A DNA stretch of 64,000 nt, from NCBI RefSeq assembly GCF_042680605.1, contig NZ_JBHUEE010000007.1, positions 204,574 to 268,573 on the forward strand. Direction: 5' to 3'. Origin of the DNA: Allobogoriella deserti. Lineage in GTDB: Bacteria; Actinomycetota; Actinomycetes; Actinomycetales; Actinomycetaceae. Below, piece after piece: positions 1-8,446 of the stretch. Numbering within the stretch: position 1 is the stretch's first letter; every line of letters starts with the position of its first letter. Below the pieces are notes generated by a model. That model ran no database searches and had not been told where the DNA came from. It saw nothing but the letters and a program-made list of their open reading frames with translations. The position numbers were made by a program, and so were the translations under genes.

Positions 1-265
1 AGGGGTTGGTCAGGTTGGTCACGACCACGCCGACCAGGCCGCTGCGGTGGCCGGGGCGCAGGCTGCGCGCGCTCTCGTTGCGGCGGTAGCCGAGCGCCCG
101 GACGGAGTTCTCGACCTTGCGCTGCATCGCGGCGCTGACGTGGTGGCCACCCGAGAGGACGCGCGAGACGGTCATCGGGCTGACACCGGCGTGCCGTGCG
201 ACGTCGCTGATCGTCGGCAGCGACCGCGGGCTCGCGTTCTCGTGCTTCTCCTCCGGGCCGGCCAT
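1..265 (-). CDS. LacI-family transcriptional regulator, N-terminal part (runs off window)
   Basis: Reading the minus strand from an ATG at 263-265 gives MAGPEEKHENASPRS followed by a typical LacI DNA-binding helix-turn-helix at about residues 17-65: the stretches TISDVARHAGVSPMTVSRVL and YRRNESARSLR are the classic recognition-helix and hinge signatures. After the hinge the effector domain begins (GLVGVVVTNLTNP) and the frame leaves the window at base 1. Such proteins are repressors of sugar or carbon-source genes that release DNA on binding a ligand. The target is unknown, because the neighbouring sugar genes lie outside the window. A 70-nt palindromic repeat lies about 55 bases upstream of the start. 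Confidence 0.9.
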   Translation of the reverse strand, partial: MAGPEEKHENASPRSLPTISDVARHAGVSPMTVSRVLSGGHHVSAAMQRKVENSVRALGYRRNESARSLRPGHRSGLVGVVVTNLTNP

Positions 266-322
266 GCTCCCAACATATTGGACCGCGGCGCCGAGAAGCC
301 GCAGTCGTCCGCCCGCCGCCGC

Positions 323-392
323 ACCGAGAGCGGAAACCTGGTCAATAGCGGACGTTCAAACATCCGCTATTGGCACAGGTTTCCGCTCTCGG
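323..392. repeat. 70-nt palindromic element, copy 1
   Basis: Outer arms CCGAGAGCGGAAACCTG (323-339) and CAGGTTTCCGCTCTCGG (376-392) are perfect inverted copies. Inner arms CAATAGCGGA (342-351) and TCCGCTATTG (363-372) also pair, leaving a short loop around GTTCAAAC. The result is a nearly continuous hairpin of about 27 bp. It lies between the 3' end of the lysR gene (stop at 407) and the lacI start, so it could act as a terminator, but the same 70-nt sequence occurs three more times in the window. Confidence 0.95.
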
Positions 393-406
393 CGGGGGCC
401 GGCCGG

Positions 407-1291
407 TCACGACACCGGGGAGAGCCGATCCACCTCACCGAGGAAGGCCCGCAGCGCCGGTGAGGGGTTGAAGTCGCTCCACACCAGGTACTCGACCCGG
501 CGCGGACCGTCATCGACCGGGACGGTCAGCAGACCCTCCCCACGCGGGCCGATGAATGATGCCGGCAGCAGACCGACGGCGAGGCCCTGCCGGATCAGTC
601 CGGTGAAGAGATCGGCGGTGGACACCTCGAAGGCCACGTCCCGTGCCAGCCCGGCGGCCGCGAACGCCAGATCGCTCTGGCTCCTGCCCGGCGAACCCGC
701 CGGGAAATCGACGAACACCTCGTCCGCGATCTGCGCCAGGGACAGATGGTCGGCAGTCCCCAGCCGATGCCCCGGGGACAGCACGGCGACCAGGTCGTCG
801 CGGGCGAGCTCGCGCGCCCCGACGCCCACCGGTTCATCGACCTCCGGCAGGCCGAGGAACGCCGCATCCAGGCGACCGCCGGCCACACGCTCGGTCATCT
901 CCTGGCTCGCCCCCATCGTGAGAGCCACCCGCACGGCCGGGTACCGGTCGCGGAAGCGTTGCAACAGCTCCGGAATGTCGACGGCGGCAACTGTCGGGAT
1001 GACGCCGACCGTGAGCCGGCCGCGTACCTCGCCGGCCGCGTCGGCCGCCTCGCTGACGGCGCGCTCCGCGGCCGCGAGGCACTCGCGAGCCCACGGGAGG
1101 AAGGCCGCGCCGGCCTGTGTGAGCTCGACCCGCCTGCTGCTGCGCGCGAACAAGGTCACGCCCAGCTCGCGTTCGAGCTTCGCGATCTGGTGACTCAGCG
1201 CCGACTGCGCGACGAAGCACCGTTCCGCGGCTCGGGTGAACCCGCCGGTCTCGGCGACGGCGAGGACGTACCGGCACTGGTGCAACTCCAT
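407..1291 (-). CDS. LysR-family transcriptional regulator
   Basis: A 294-residue protein of normal LysR length. The N-terminal winged helix-turn-helix (residues 1-60; FTRAAERCFVAQSALSHQI is the signature stretch) is followed by a periplasmic-binding-protein-like effector domain (about residues 90-290). The ATG at 1291 is preferred over longer in-frame starts because the HTH begins directly after it (MELHQCRYVLAV). It is transcribed divergently from the EamA-type transporter. In this family that arrangement usually means the regulator controls its neighbour through the shared intergenic region. The inducer cannot be inferred. Confidence 0.93.
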   Translation of the reverse strand: MELHQCRYVLAVAETGGFTRAAERCFVAQSALSHQIAKLERELGVTLFARSSRRVELTQAGAAFLPWARECLAAAERAVSEAADAAGEVRGRLTVGVIPTVAAVDIPELLQRFRDRYPAVRVALTMGASQEMTERVAGGRLDAAFLGLPEVDEPVGVGARELARDDLVAVLSPGHRLGTADHLSLAQIADEVFVDFPAGSPGRSQSDLAFAAAGLARDVAFEVSTADLFTGLIRQGLAVGLLPASFIGPRGEGLLTVPVDDGPRRVEYLVWSDFNPSPALRAFLGEVDRLSPVS

Positions 1292-1371
1292 ACGTTCAAT
1301 CGTGCGCTGCGATCGTTGCGATGACAACCATGTCTTGGACAGATCGATCGGGCAGGCGGAGCCTGGTCGGC
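1292..1371. promoter_or_regulatory. Divergent lysR / DMT-transporter promoter region
   Basis: If the transporter starts at the ATG at 1372, 80 bases separate it from the lysR start, enough for a LysR binding site and two promoters. If it starts at 1321, only 29 bases remain and the transcript would be leaderless. The short repeated words CGATCGTTGCGATG (about 1310-1323) and AGATCGATCG (about 1341-1350) are candidate operator elements. No clear -10/-35 pair is visible. Confidence 0.35.
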
Positions 1372-2466
1372 ATGGCCCGCACCGCCGAATCCGAACGCGT
1401 GACGCCACCTCCGGCACCGCCGGCGACCGCCGCGCGCGGCCGGCTTGACGGTCGCGTGGCCGTCCTGGCGGCGACGGCCCTGGCCCCGGCCTCCTGGGGC
1501 ACCACCTATGCCGTGACCACCGAGTTCCTGCCACCCGACCATCCGATGTTCGCGGGGCTGATGCGCTCCCTTCCGGTCGGCCTCCTTGCCCTCGCCCTGA
1601 CCCGGTGCCTCCCGTCCGGGTCCTGGTGGTGGAAGGCCGCGGTGCTCGGCGTCCTCAACATCGGTGCCTTCTTCCCGTTGCTCTTCCTGGCCGCCGAGCG
1701 ACTGCCCGGCGGCGTCGCGGCGACACTCGGCGCGGTCCAGCCGCTCGCGGTCGGGGTGCTGGCGATCGCGGTACTGCGCGAGTCGCCGTCGTGGTGGCGC
1801 CTCGGATGGGGAGCCGCCGGCCTGCTCGGGGTGGGGCTGGTGGTGCTGACTCCCGCCGCCGCCCTGGACGCCGCCGGCGTGGTCGCCGGTCTCGCCGCGA
1901 CGGCGTCGATGGGGCTCGGTCTCGTCCTCATCAAACGCTGGGGGCGGCCGCCGGGAGTCAGCTCGATGACCTTCACCGGATGGCTCCTGACGTTCGGCGG
2001 TCTGGCGTTGGCCCCGCTCGCTTTGGTCGTCGAAGGAGCGCCCGCGACCGTCGACGCCGGCGCCGTGGGCGGCTACCTGTGGCTGGGTCTCATCGGAGGG
2101 CTGCTCGCGTACACCCTCTGGTACCGCGGGCTGAGCCGGCTACCGGTCACGGCCACCGCCCTGCTCGTGCTGCTCTCCCCGCTGGTCGCTGCCGCGGTCG
2201 GCGTTCTCGCCGTCGGCGAACGTTTCTCTCCCGCCCAGGCCGCGGGCTTCGCCCTGGCCCTGCTCGCCCTGCTCGCCGGACAGTTCACCGGGCGCCAGCT
2301 CCGCACTCCACCGCGCACCGAGAGCGGAAACCCGAGTCAACAGCGGATGCTCAAACATCCGCTCGAAGCGCAGGTTTCCGCTCTCGGCGGTGCTGGGCCG
2401 GCTGCGACGGACGCCGACCACGTCACGGGGCGACCCACCGACCGAGCACGGGGAGGCGACTCGTGA
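1372..2466 (+). CDS. EamA/DMT-superfamily transporter with repeat-derived C-terminal tail
   Basis: About 364 residues with roughly ten hydrophobic segments in two EamA repeats. Family hallmarks are PASWGTTYAVT in the first repeat and LGAVQPLAVGVLAI and LLSPLVAAAVGVL at the conserved helix ends. These are inner-membrane drug/metabolite exporters, often of amino acids or related compounds. ATG 1321 is an alternative start, 17 codons longer. The membrane core ends near residue 315 (LLAGQFTGRQL). The remaining ~50 residues are hydrophilic, and 23 or so of them are encoded by the 70-nt palindromic repeat at 2318-2387. The stop overlaps the GTG start of the next gene by 4 bp, suggesting translational coupling. 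Confidence 0.88.
   Translation: MARTAESERVTPPPAPPATAARGRLDGRVAVLAATALAPASWGTTYAVTTEFLPPDHPMFAGLMRSLPVGLLALALTRCLPSGSWWWKAAVLGVLNIGAFFPLLFLAAERLPGGVAATLGAVQPLAVGVLAIAVLRESPSWWRLGWGAAGLLGVGLVVLTPAAALDAAGVVAGLAATASMGLGLVLIKRWGRPPGVSSMTFTGWLLTFGGLALAPLALVVEGAPATVDAGAVGGYLWLGLIGGLLAYTLWYRGLSRLPVTATALLVLLSPLVAAAVGVLAVGERFSPAQAAGFALALLALLAGQFTGRQLRTPPRTESGNPSQQRMLKHPLEAQVSALGGAGPAATDADHVTGRPTDRARGGDS
2318..2387. repeat. 70-nt palindromic element, copy 2 (inside a coding sequence)
   Basis: Outer arms CCGAGAGCGGAAACC (2318-2332) and GGTTTCCGCTCTCGG (2373-2387); inner arms AGCGGATG (2342-2349) and CATCCGCT (2356-2363). Unlike the other copies it lies within an open frame and is translated as part of the transporter tail without a stop codon. 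Confidence 0.93.
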
Positions 2467-3113
2467 GGATCACCGTCATCGGAGCCACCGGCATGGTCGG
2501 CCGCCGTGTCACCAGTGAGGCGGCAGCACGCGGACACCACGTGGTCGCCGTCTCCCGGACTGCACGTCCTGAGGCCGGCCGGTCGCCCTACAAGGTCACC
2601 GTCCTCACCGCCGACGTCGCCGACACGACCGCCATGCAGTCGGCGATGGATGGTTCGGACGCGGCCGTCCTCGCCGTCCGCCCGGAACCGGGACACGAGG
2701 TCGCTCTGCTGCCCGAGCTGACCCGGTCCGCCCTGACGGCCGCGCATGATGCGGGCGTACGGCTCCTCGTCGTCGGTGGTGCCGGACCGCTGCGCAGTCC
2801 GCGACATCCGGGCCGGACAGTGGTCGACGATCCCGACCATGTCGCGCCACCGTGGCGTGCACTCGCCGCCGCGAGCGCCGCGCAGCTGCAGGAGTGCCGG
2901 AGCCACCCCGGCGGCGACTGGACCTACCTCAGCCCGCCGGCGGTCCTCGCACCCGGTGCCCGGTCGGGCCGTTACCGCACCGGCACCGACGGCGTGCTGC
3001 TCACCGACGCCTCGGGCAACTCGCGGATCAGCGCGCAGGATCTCGCCGTCGCAGTCGTCGACGAGCTCGAGTCCCCCGGCGCGCCCCGGTGGTTCACGGT
3101 GGCAGTCGTCTGA
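2463..3113 (+). CDS. NAD(P)H-binding Rossmann-fold protein (atypical SDR)
   Basis: 216 residues beginning at GTG 2463 (VRITVIGATGMVGRRV). The GATGMVG motif at residues 7-13 is the dinucleotide-binding loop of atypical SDRs of the NmrA/YwnB type. Substrate chemistry cannot be assigned: some relatives are quinone or flavin reductases, others are redox sensors. The start codon sits in the stop of the upstream exporter (4-bp overlap), so the two are probably co-transcribed under LysR control. The gene is flanked on both sides by same-orientation copies of the 70-nt palindromic element (2318-2387 and 3144-3213). Confidence 0.85.
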   Translation: MRITVIGATGMVGRRVTSEAAARGHHVVAVSRTARPEAGRSPYKVTVLTADVADTTAMQSAMDGSDAAVLAVRPEPGHEVALLPELTRSALTAAHDAGVRLLVVGGAGPLRSPRHPGRTVVDDPDHVAPPWRALAAASAAQLQECRSHPGGDWTYLSPPAVLAPGARSGRYRTGTDGVLLTDASGNSRISAQDLAVAVVDELESPGAPRWFTVAVV

Positions 3114-3143
3114 GGGTGCGGGTAGCCCGCCCGCGGCCGCGCG

Positions 3144-3213
3144 CCGAGAGCGGAAACCTGAGTCGATAGCGGACGTTCAAACATCCGCTCAAGGCACAGG
3201 TTTCCGCTCTCGG
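3144..3213. repeat. 70-nt palindromic element, copy 3
   Basis: Outer arms CCGAGAGCGGAAACCTG (3144-3160) and CAGGTTTCCGCTCTCGG (3197-3213); inner arms AGCGGA (3168-3173) and TCCGCT (3184-3189). It lies 30 bases after the stop of the NAD(P)-binding gene and could end its transcript. The rest of 3114-3406 shows no other recognisable signal. Confidence 0.95.
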
Positions 3214-3406
3214 CGGGGGTGGCTCGCTGGGGGCTCGGTGGGGCTCGGCTGTGACCGACGCCACGACAGAGTTCCGGCCACGCACGGAATGGTGCCCCGG
3301 CGTCGTCTGTTGTGCTCACTGGCCGGCCCGGTTCCATGCCCCCGGGCCTCACCCCTCGCCGCTACGAGCGGCCACCTGCCGCGAGGCGGCTGGCCGGGCC
3401 GGCCTC

Positions 3407-4966
3407 TCACGTCCACCGCAACCAGCGGTACCCGAACCCGGCCAGCGCCACGCCGTCGCGCCCGGGTGTCCGGCTGCTGACGTCGTCGACGAGGACCTCC
3501 TCGTACTCCTCCGGCAGCTCCGACGGTCGCGCCACGACCGTCACGGCGGAGAGGTTCGCCAGCATGAGCACCGAGCCGGAGGGGCCGTCGTGCCGGAGCG
3601 CGAGCACGGACGGCGCGCCCGAATCGAGGGGGCGGCAGGTGGGTCCGGCCGTCTCCGGCAGGGTGCGGCGTGTGCGGACCATCTCGCGGATCCGGTGCAG
3701 GAGCGAGTCCGGATCGGATTCCTGCTCCGTGACCTCACGCCACGGCATCGGCGTGCGCACCGCCGTCCGTTCCGGCAGCCGCAGATCGTCGCCGAGCCCC
3801 ACCTCGTCCCCGTATCGCAGGACGGGGATCCCGGGAAGGCTGAGCATGACGGCGTGCGCGAGCGCGACCCAGCGTGGGTCCCCATCCAGCATCGGCGTCA
3901 GGCGGCGGCGAATGCCGCGACCGTAGATCTGCATCTCCGGCTCGGGGGCGAACGCGGCGAAGACCTCCTCACGCTGCTCGTCGCTGAGCCGTTCGAGGTC
4001 GAGCTCGTCGTGGTTGCGCAACCAGTTCGCGTACCGGGCTCCCGGTGGCGGCTCCGGGAGCGCGTGCAGTGCCTCGACCAGCGGTGTCGCGTCCCGGCGG
4101 GCCAGGGCAAGGAAGAGGTGGTTGTTGATCCAGAAGTTGAGGATGACGTTCAGGCGTCGGTTGCCGCCGAAGTAGCCCGCATACTTCTCCGGCTGCTCGT
4201 CCACCTCGCCCATGAGGAAGACGTCGTGGTCGCGGGACTCCACGTGCTCGCGGAGCTCCTCCAGCCACCACAGCCCCTCGTCCGAGGGATCGTCCGTCGC
4301 CGTGCGTTCGATGATCATAGGCACCGCGTCGATCCGGAAGCCGTCCACCCCGTGCCCGAGCCAGAGGTCGGCGACCTCGGCGATCTCCTGCCGGACCACG
4401 TCCTGACTCAGGTCGAGGTCCGGCTCGTGCGCGTAGAACGCGTGCCGGTAGTACTGCCCGGCGACCTCGTCCCACGCCCACACGCTGTCCTCGACCCCCG
4501 GGAAGATCGGCTCGACGTCGGTCTCCTCGGGCTCATCGGCCCACACGTAGTAGCCGCGGTAGTCCGAGCCGCGGTCCCGGCGTGCCTCCTGGAACCACCG
4601 GTGCTGGTCGGAGGTGTGCTGGACGACCAGCTCGACCATCACCCGGAGGCCGAGGTCACCGGCCCGGCGGACCAGCGTGGTGAGGTCCTCGATGCTGCCG
4701 AACCGCGGATCGACGGTCCGGTGGTCGCTCACGTCGTACCCGCCGTCGTGGTACGGCGTGCCGTAGAACGGCAGGATCCACAGGCAGGTGGCCCCGAGGT
4801 CGCGGATGTGCTCCAGCCGATCGGCCAGCCCTCGCAGGTCACCCTGCTCGCCGCCGTCCGAGGCGGCGAACCGGTTCGGGTCGACCTGGTAGATCACGGC
4901 GTCGGCGTACCAGGGCGCATCTCCCCTGTCGGGACGGGCCTCGGCAGTGGGCTCGGTGGCGCTCAT
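3407..4966 (-). CDS. GH13 alpha-glucanotransferase/hydrolase, trehalose-synthase-like
   Basis: About 519 residues with the GH13 (beta/alpha)8 barrel. The stretch WYADAVIYQVDPNRFA opens the catalytic domain. GFRIDAVPMI (nucleophile Asp near residue 208), FLMGEVDEQ (acid/base Glu near 251) and RNHDELDL (transition-state Asp near 318) are the conserved catalytic regions. HEPDLDLSQDVVRQEI and the IERTATDD loop after the nucleophile resemble trehalose synthase (maltose to trehalose) and related GH13_16 enzymes. It lacks a signal peptide, so it acts in the cytoplasm, probably on maltose, trehalose or short alpha-glucans. ATG 4966 is preferred; an in-frame ATG at 5002 adds 12 residues. It is divergent from the heptose operon. 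Confidence 0.85.
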   Translation of the reverse strand: MSATEPTAEARPDRGDAPWYADAVIYQVDPNRFAASDGGEQGDLRGLADRLEHIRDLGATCLWILPFYGTPYHDGGYDVSDHRTVDPRFGSIEDLTTLVRRAGDLGLRVMVELVVQHTSDQHRWFQEARRDRGSDYRGYYVWADEPEETDVEPIFPGVEDSVWAWDEVAGQYYRHAFYAHEPDLDLSQDVVRQEIAEVADLWLGHGVDGFRIDAVPMIIERTATDDPSDEGLWWLEELREHVESRDHDVFLMGEVDEQPEKYAGYFGGNRRLNVILNFWINNHLFLALARRDATPLVEALHALPEPPPGARYANWLRNHDELDLERLSDEQREEVFAAFAPEPEMQIYGRGIRRRLTPMLDGDPRWVALAHAVMLSLPGIPVLRYGDEVGLGDDLRLPERTAVRTPMPWREVTEQESDPDSLLHRIREMVRTRRTLPETAGPTCRPLDSGAPSVLALRHDGPSGSVLMLANLSAVTVVARPSELPEEYEEVLVDDVSSRTPGRDGVALAGFGYRWLRWT

Positions 4967-5201
4967 CGGGCCCAGCGCACCATGGCTCCCGGCGATCGGC
5001 ATCCCGAGCGGGGCTGCGCCCTGCCGGCGCCACGACCCGCGTCACGGCCCGTGGAACGAGCTCGCGCGGACCGCCCACGGAACGGTGAACCACTTCGACG
5101 TGCGAGAAGCGCTGCTCGGGCACACAGTGGTCCCCAGGCCGCCCCGACCACCCCTCCTGGCGCGGAGCCGACGTGTCGACCGACCACAGAGCGGAGACAT
5201 C
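4967..5201. promoter_or_regulatory. Divergent intergenic region upstream of the heptose operon
   Basis: This 235-base gap is the only sizeable non-coding stretch before the nine-gene operon, and must hold its promoter if the cluster has its own. I see a purine-rich ribosome-binding stretch (GAGCGGAGAC) just before the ATG at 5202, but no convincing -10/-35 pair or operator palindrome. Confidence 0.4.
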
Positions 5202-6878
5202 ATGCGGGTACTCGGAGTCAACGCACTGTTCCACGATCCGTCAGCGGCGCTCGTCGTCGACGGCGAGACCGTGGCCGCGGCGGAGGAGGAGCGGTTCTCG
5301 CGCCGCAAGCACGGCAAGCGGCCGGTGCCCTTCGCCGCGTGGGAGCAGCCCGAGCAGGCCATGCGGTGGTGCCTGCAGCAGGCCGGCCTGCGCCCGCAGG
5401 ACCTCGACGCCGTCGCCTACTCCTTCGACCCCGGCCTGGCCCGGCCCGCCGAGGAGATGGGCATGAACGACCCCTGGGATCAGCTGCGCCGGACCTACGC
5501 CGAGCGCGCCCCGCACTTCATCGCCTCCGCCGTGCCCGGCCTGGACCCTGAACAGGTCCGGTTCGTCCCGCACCACGTCGCTCACGCCGCCTCCGGCGCC
5601 CTGGCGTCCCCGTACTCCTCGAGCGCGACCCTGGTCCTCGACGGTCGCGGCGAGCGCAGCTCACACCTCGCCGGCCGGTACGACCACGGCCGATTGGAGG
5701 TCTTCGCCGGGCAGGAGCTGCCGCACTCGCTCGGCCTGCTGTACGAGTCGCTCACCGAGCATCTCGGGTTCCTGCGCTCCTCCGACGAGTACAAGGTGAT
5801 GGCCCTAGCCTCCTATGGCCGTCCGCGGTACCTGGACGAGCTGCGGGAGCTGGTCCACGCCACCGACGACGGCGGGTTCGTCGCCCCGGTCCCGGACTGG
5901 GCCCGGTGGGCACCGCCACGGACCGGCTCCGACTGGGACAGCCTCCACGCCGACCTCGCGTGCTCCGTCCAGGCCCGGCTCGAGGAGGTCCTCGTGGACC
6001 TGGCCCGTTGGCTGCACGAGCAGAGCGGCGAACGAGTGCTGACGATGGCGGGTGGCACGGCCCTGAACTGCGTCGCGAACTCGCGGATCTGGCGGGAGAC
6101 GCCGTTCGAGGAGGTCTGGGTCCAACCGGCGGCCGGCGACGCCGGGACCTCGCTTGGGGCCGCTCTGCAGGTCGCCGCCGACGGCGGCCGCGAACCGCAG
6201 CCGATGTCCGGTGCGGCGCTGGGCCGCGGCTGGTCCGACGACGAGCTCGCCGCGCGGCTCCGGGGCGCCGCCGTGCCGTTCACCACCCCCGACGACCTCG
6301 CCGAGGAGGTGGCCGAGATCCTGGCGCACGATGGCGTCGTCGGCTGGTTCGACGGGCGCAGCGAGTTCGGGCCGCGCGCTCTCGGGCAGCGTTCGCTGCT
6401 CGCCCATCCGGGACATGCGGAGAACCTCGAGCGACTCAACGACGTCAAGGGACGCGAGCAGTTCCGGCCGGTCGCGCCGATGGTGCTGGCCGATCGGGCG
6501 GCCGAGATCTTCTCCGGCGGACCGATCCCGAGCCCGTACATGTTGTTCGTGCACGAGGTCGCACCCGCCTGGCGGGACCGGATTCCGGCCACGGTGCACG
6601 TCGACGGAACCGCACGCATCCAGACGGTCGATCCCGCCACCCAGCCTCGGCTCGGCGCGATGCTCGAGGCCTTCGCCGCTCGCACCGGCCTGCCCGTGGT
6701 CATCAACACCTCGCTCAACACGGCGGGCCGTCCCATGGTCGACGACCCCCGCGACGCCCTCGAGCTGTTCGGCTCCGCGCCGGTCGACGCGCTGGTGGTC
6801 GGTCCGCACCTGGTCCGGCGCGCGGAGATGTTCGCGCCCGTCGTCCGGGAGGTCGCGACCGCCGGGGCCGCCCGATGA
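5202..6878 (+). CDS. NodU/CmcH-family O-carbamoyltransferase
   Basis: 558 residues, the usual length of carbamoyltransferases that move a carbamoyl group from carbamoyl phosphate (via carbamoyl-adenylate) onto a hydroxyl, as in NodU, CmcH and TobZ. The N-terminal Kae1-like ATPase domain starts with VLGVNALFHDPSAALVVDG, with a metal-ligand motif PHHVAHAASG near residue 128. LVLDGRGE and MALASYGRP are further family signatures. The C-terminal YrdC-like part carries WFDGRSEFGPRALGQRS and VVINTSLNTAGRPMVD. It is first in a nine-gene run and ends in a 4-bp overlap with the next gene, so the acceptor is most likely a sugar made or transferred by the same cluster. Confidence 0.93.
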   Translation: MRVLGVNALFHDPSAALVVDGETVAAAEEERFSRRKHGKRPVPFAAWEQPEQAMRWCLQQAGLRPQDLDAVAYSFDPGLARPAEEMGMNDPWDQLRRTYAERAPHFIASAVPGLDPEQVRFVPHHVAHAASGALASPYSSSATLVLDGRGERSSHLAGRYDHGRLEVFAGQELPHSLGLLYESLTEHLGFLRSSDEYKVMALASYGRPRYLDELRELVHATDDGGFVAPVPDWARWAPPRTGSDWDSLHADLACSVQARLEEVLVDLARWLHEQSGERVLTMAGGTALNCVANSRIWRETPFEEVWVQPAAGDAGTSLGAALQVAADGGREPQPMSGAALGRGWSDDELAARLRGAAVPFTTPDDLAEEVAEILAHDGVVGWFDGRSEFGPRALGQRSLLAHPGHAENLERLNDVKGREQFRPVAPMVLADRAAEIFSGGPIPSPYMLFVHEVAPAWRDRIPATVHVDGTARIQTVDPATQPRLGAMLEAFAARTGLPVVINTSLNTAGRPMVDDPRDALELFGSAPVDALVVGPHLVRRAEMFAPVVREVATAGAAR

Positions 6879-8446
6879 CGCCCGAGTACGCCGTCGTCGT
6901 CCCGTCGGTCGGCCGGCCCAGCTTGGAGACGCTGCTACGCGGACTGTCCGAACAGGAGCTCCCGCCTGTGGAGGTCGTCGTGGCCGACGACCGACCGCTG
7001 CGCCAGACCACCCCGCTGGCCGCTACGGCCGGCTCCGTGCCGGTCCGCGTGGTCCGGTCCGGCGGCCGCGGCCCGGCGGCGGCGCGCAACGCCGGCTGGC
7101 GCTCGACGACCACGCCGTGGATCGCCTTCCTCGACGACGACATCGAGGTGCCCCGGGACTGGTCCGCGGCACTGGCGCAGGACCTCGACCAGGTGGCCGA
7201 CGACGTCGCGGGCGTGCAGGGCCGGATCACCGTTCCGCTGCCGGCCAGCCGCCGCCCGACCGACTGGGAACGCAACACCGCCGGCCTCGAGGGGGCCGTC
7301 TGGGCGACGGCGGACATGGTCTACCGCCGCCGGGCGCTCGAGGAGGTCGCCGGCTTCGACGAGCGGTTCCCCCGGGCCTACCGCGAGGACGCCGACCTCG
7401 CCCTCCGGATCCGCGACGCCGGTTGGCGCCTGGTCCGGGGCGGGCGGCACATCGTCCACCCGGTCCGGCCGGCCGACTGGCGCGTCAGCCTCCGCGTGCA
7501 GGCCGGCGCCGCCGACGACGCCCTCATGCGGTCCCTGCACGGTCCCGCCTGGCGCGAGCGTGCCGAGACCGGCCAGGGCCGCTTCCGGTGGCACGCCGCG
7601 ACGGTCGCCGCCGCCTGCGGGGCCGCCCTCGCCGGCCTGACCGGTCATCGACGGACGGCGACGGCCCTCGCGGCCTGCTGGGCCGGCCTGACCGCCGACT
7701 TCACCATCCGGCGGGTCCGGCCCGGCCCCCGCCCGGGCGAAGACGGGTGGACGGCCGAGGGGGTGCGCATGGCCGTCACCTCGGCCGCGATCCCGTTCGC
7801 CGCCGTCGTCCACCGCGCCCGCGGCCTGGTCCGGAACCGGGACGTGCCCACCTGGCCACCACCGCTGCGCGCGGTCCTCTTCGACCGTGACGGCACCCTC
7901 GTTCACGACGAGCCCTACAACGGCGACCCGGCCCTGGTCCGGCCCGTCGACGGCGCCGCGGCGGCGGTCGGCCGGCTGCGAGAGGCGGGCATCGCCGTCG
8001 GCGTGGTGACCAACCAGTCCGGGATCGGCCGCGGGCTGCTCACCGCCGACCAGGCCGGTGCGGTGAACGCCCGGATCGAGGAGGTGATCGGCCCGGTCGA
8101 GATCTGGCAGATCTGTCCGCACCGGCCGGACGCCGGCTGCACGTGCCGCAAACCCGCGCCCGGGATGATCCTCGGCGCGGCCGCCGCCCTCGGGATCTCT
8201 CCCGCCCAGTGCGCGGTGATCGGGGACATCGGCGCCGACGTCGCCGCAGCCCACGCGGCCGGCGCCCGTGCCGTCCTCGTGCCGACGCCGCAGACCCGTC
8301 CGGAAGAGGTCGACGACGCGGCTACGACCGCCGCCGTGGCCGCGGACGTCGAGGCCGCCGTCGAGTTGTTACTGCGCGGCGACCGCCGCACGGAGACCGC
8401 CACCGGGCGGCCCGCGCCCGCCCCCGAGGTGGTGGTCCCCTCATGA
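6875..8446 (+). CDS. Fusion: GT2 glycosyltransferase + GmhB-type heptose-bisphosphate phosphatase
   Basis: 523 residues. Residues 1 to about 315 are a GT-A family 2 transferase: YAVVVPSVGRPSLETLL opens it, FLDDDIEVP carries the DxD-type metal site, and FDERFPRAYREDADLALRIRDAG is the ED acceptor-site motif. From about residue 333 a HAD-IIIA phosphatase follows: LFDRDGTLVHD (nucleophile Asp), VTNQSGIGRGLL, and the zinc-binding CPHRPDAGCTCRKP characteristic of GmhB. GmhB removes the 7-phosphate... more precisely the C7 phosphate of D-glycero-D-manno-heptose 1,7-bisphosphate, the step between the two HldE reactions. The fusion joins heptose activation and sugar transfer in one chain. Both ends overlap neighbours by 4 bp. 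Confidence 0.9.
   Translation: MTPEYAVVVPSVGRPSLETLLRGLSEQELPPVEVVVADDRPLRQTTPLAATAGSVPVRVVRSGGRGPAAARNAGWRSTTTPWIAFLDDDIEVPRDWSAALAQDLDQVADDVAGVQGRITVPLPASRRPTDWERNTAGLEGAVWATADMVYRRRALEEVAGFDERFPRAYREDADLALRIRDAGWRLVRGGRHIVHPVRPADWRVSLRVQAGAADDALMRSLHGPAWRERAETGQGRFRWHAATVAAACGAALAGLTGHRRTATALAACWAGLTADFTIRRVRPGPRPGEDGWTAEGVRMAVTSAAIPFAAVVHRARGLVRNRDVPTWPPPLRAVLFDRDGTLVHDEPYNGDPALVRPVDGAAAAVGRLREAGIAVGVVTNQSGIGRGLLTADQAGAVNARIEEVIGPVEIWQICPHRPDAGCTCRKPAPGMILGAAAALGISPAQCAVIGDIGADVAAAHAAGARAVLVPTPQTRPEEVDDAATTAAVAADVEAAVELLLRGDRRTETATGRPAPAPEVVVPS

Noticed and set aside
3251..5551. Plus-strand frame of 766 codons
   Set aside because: Covers the GH13 gene in antisense and runs into the carbamoyltransferase; no recognisable domain.
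5906..6874. N-terminal extension of the GT2-GmhB frame
   Set aside because: This region is the second frame of the carbamoyltransferase gene, low-complexity Arg/Gly. The GT2 domain begins right after ATG 6875, which overlaps the previous stop by 4 bp.
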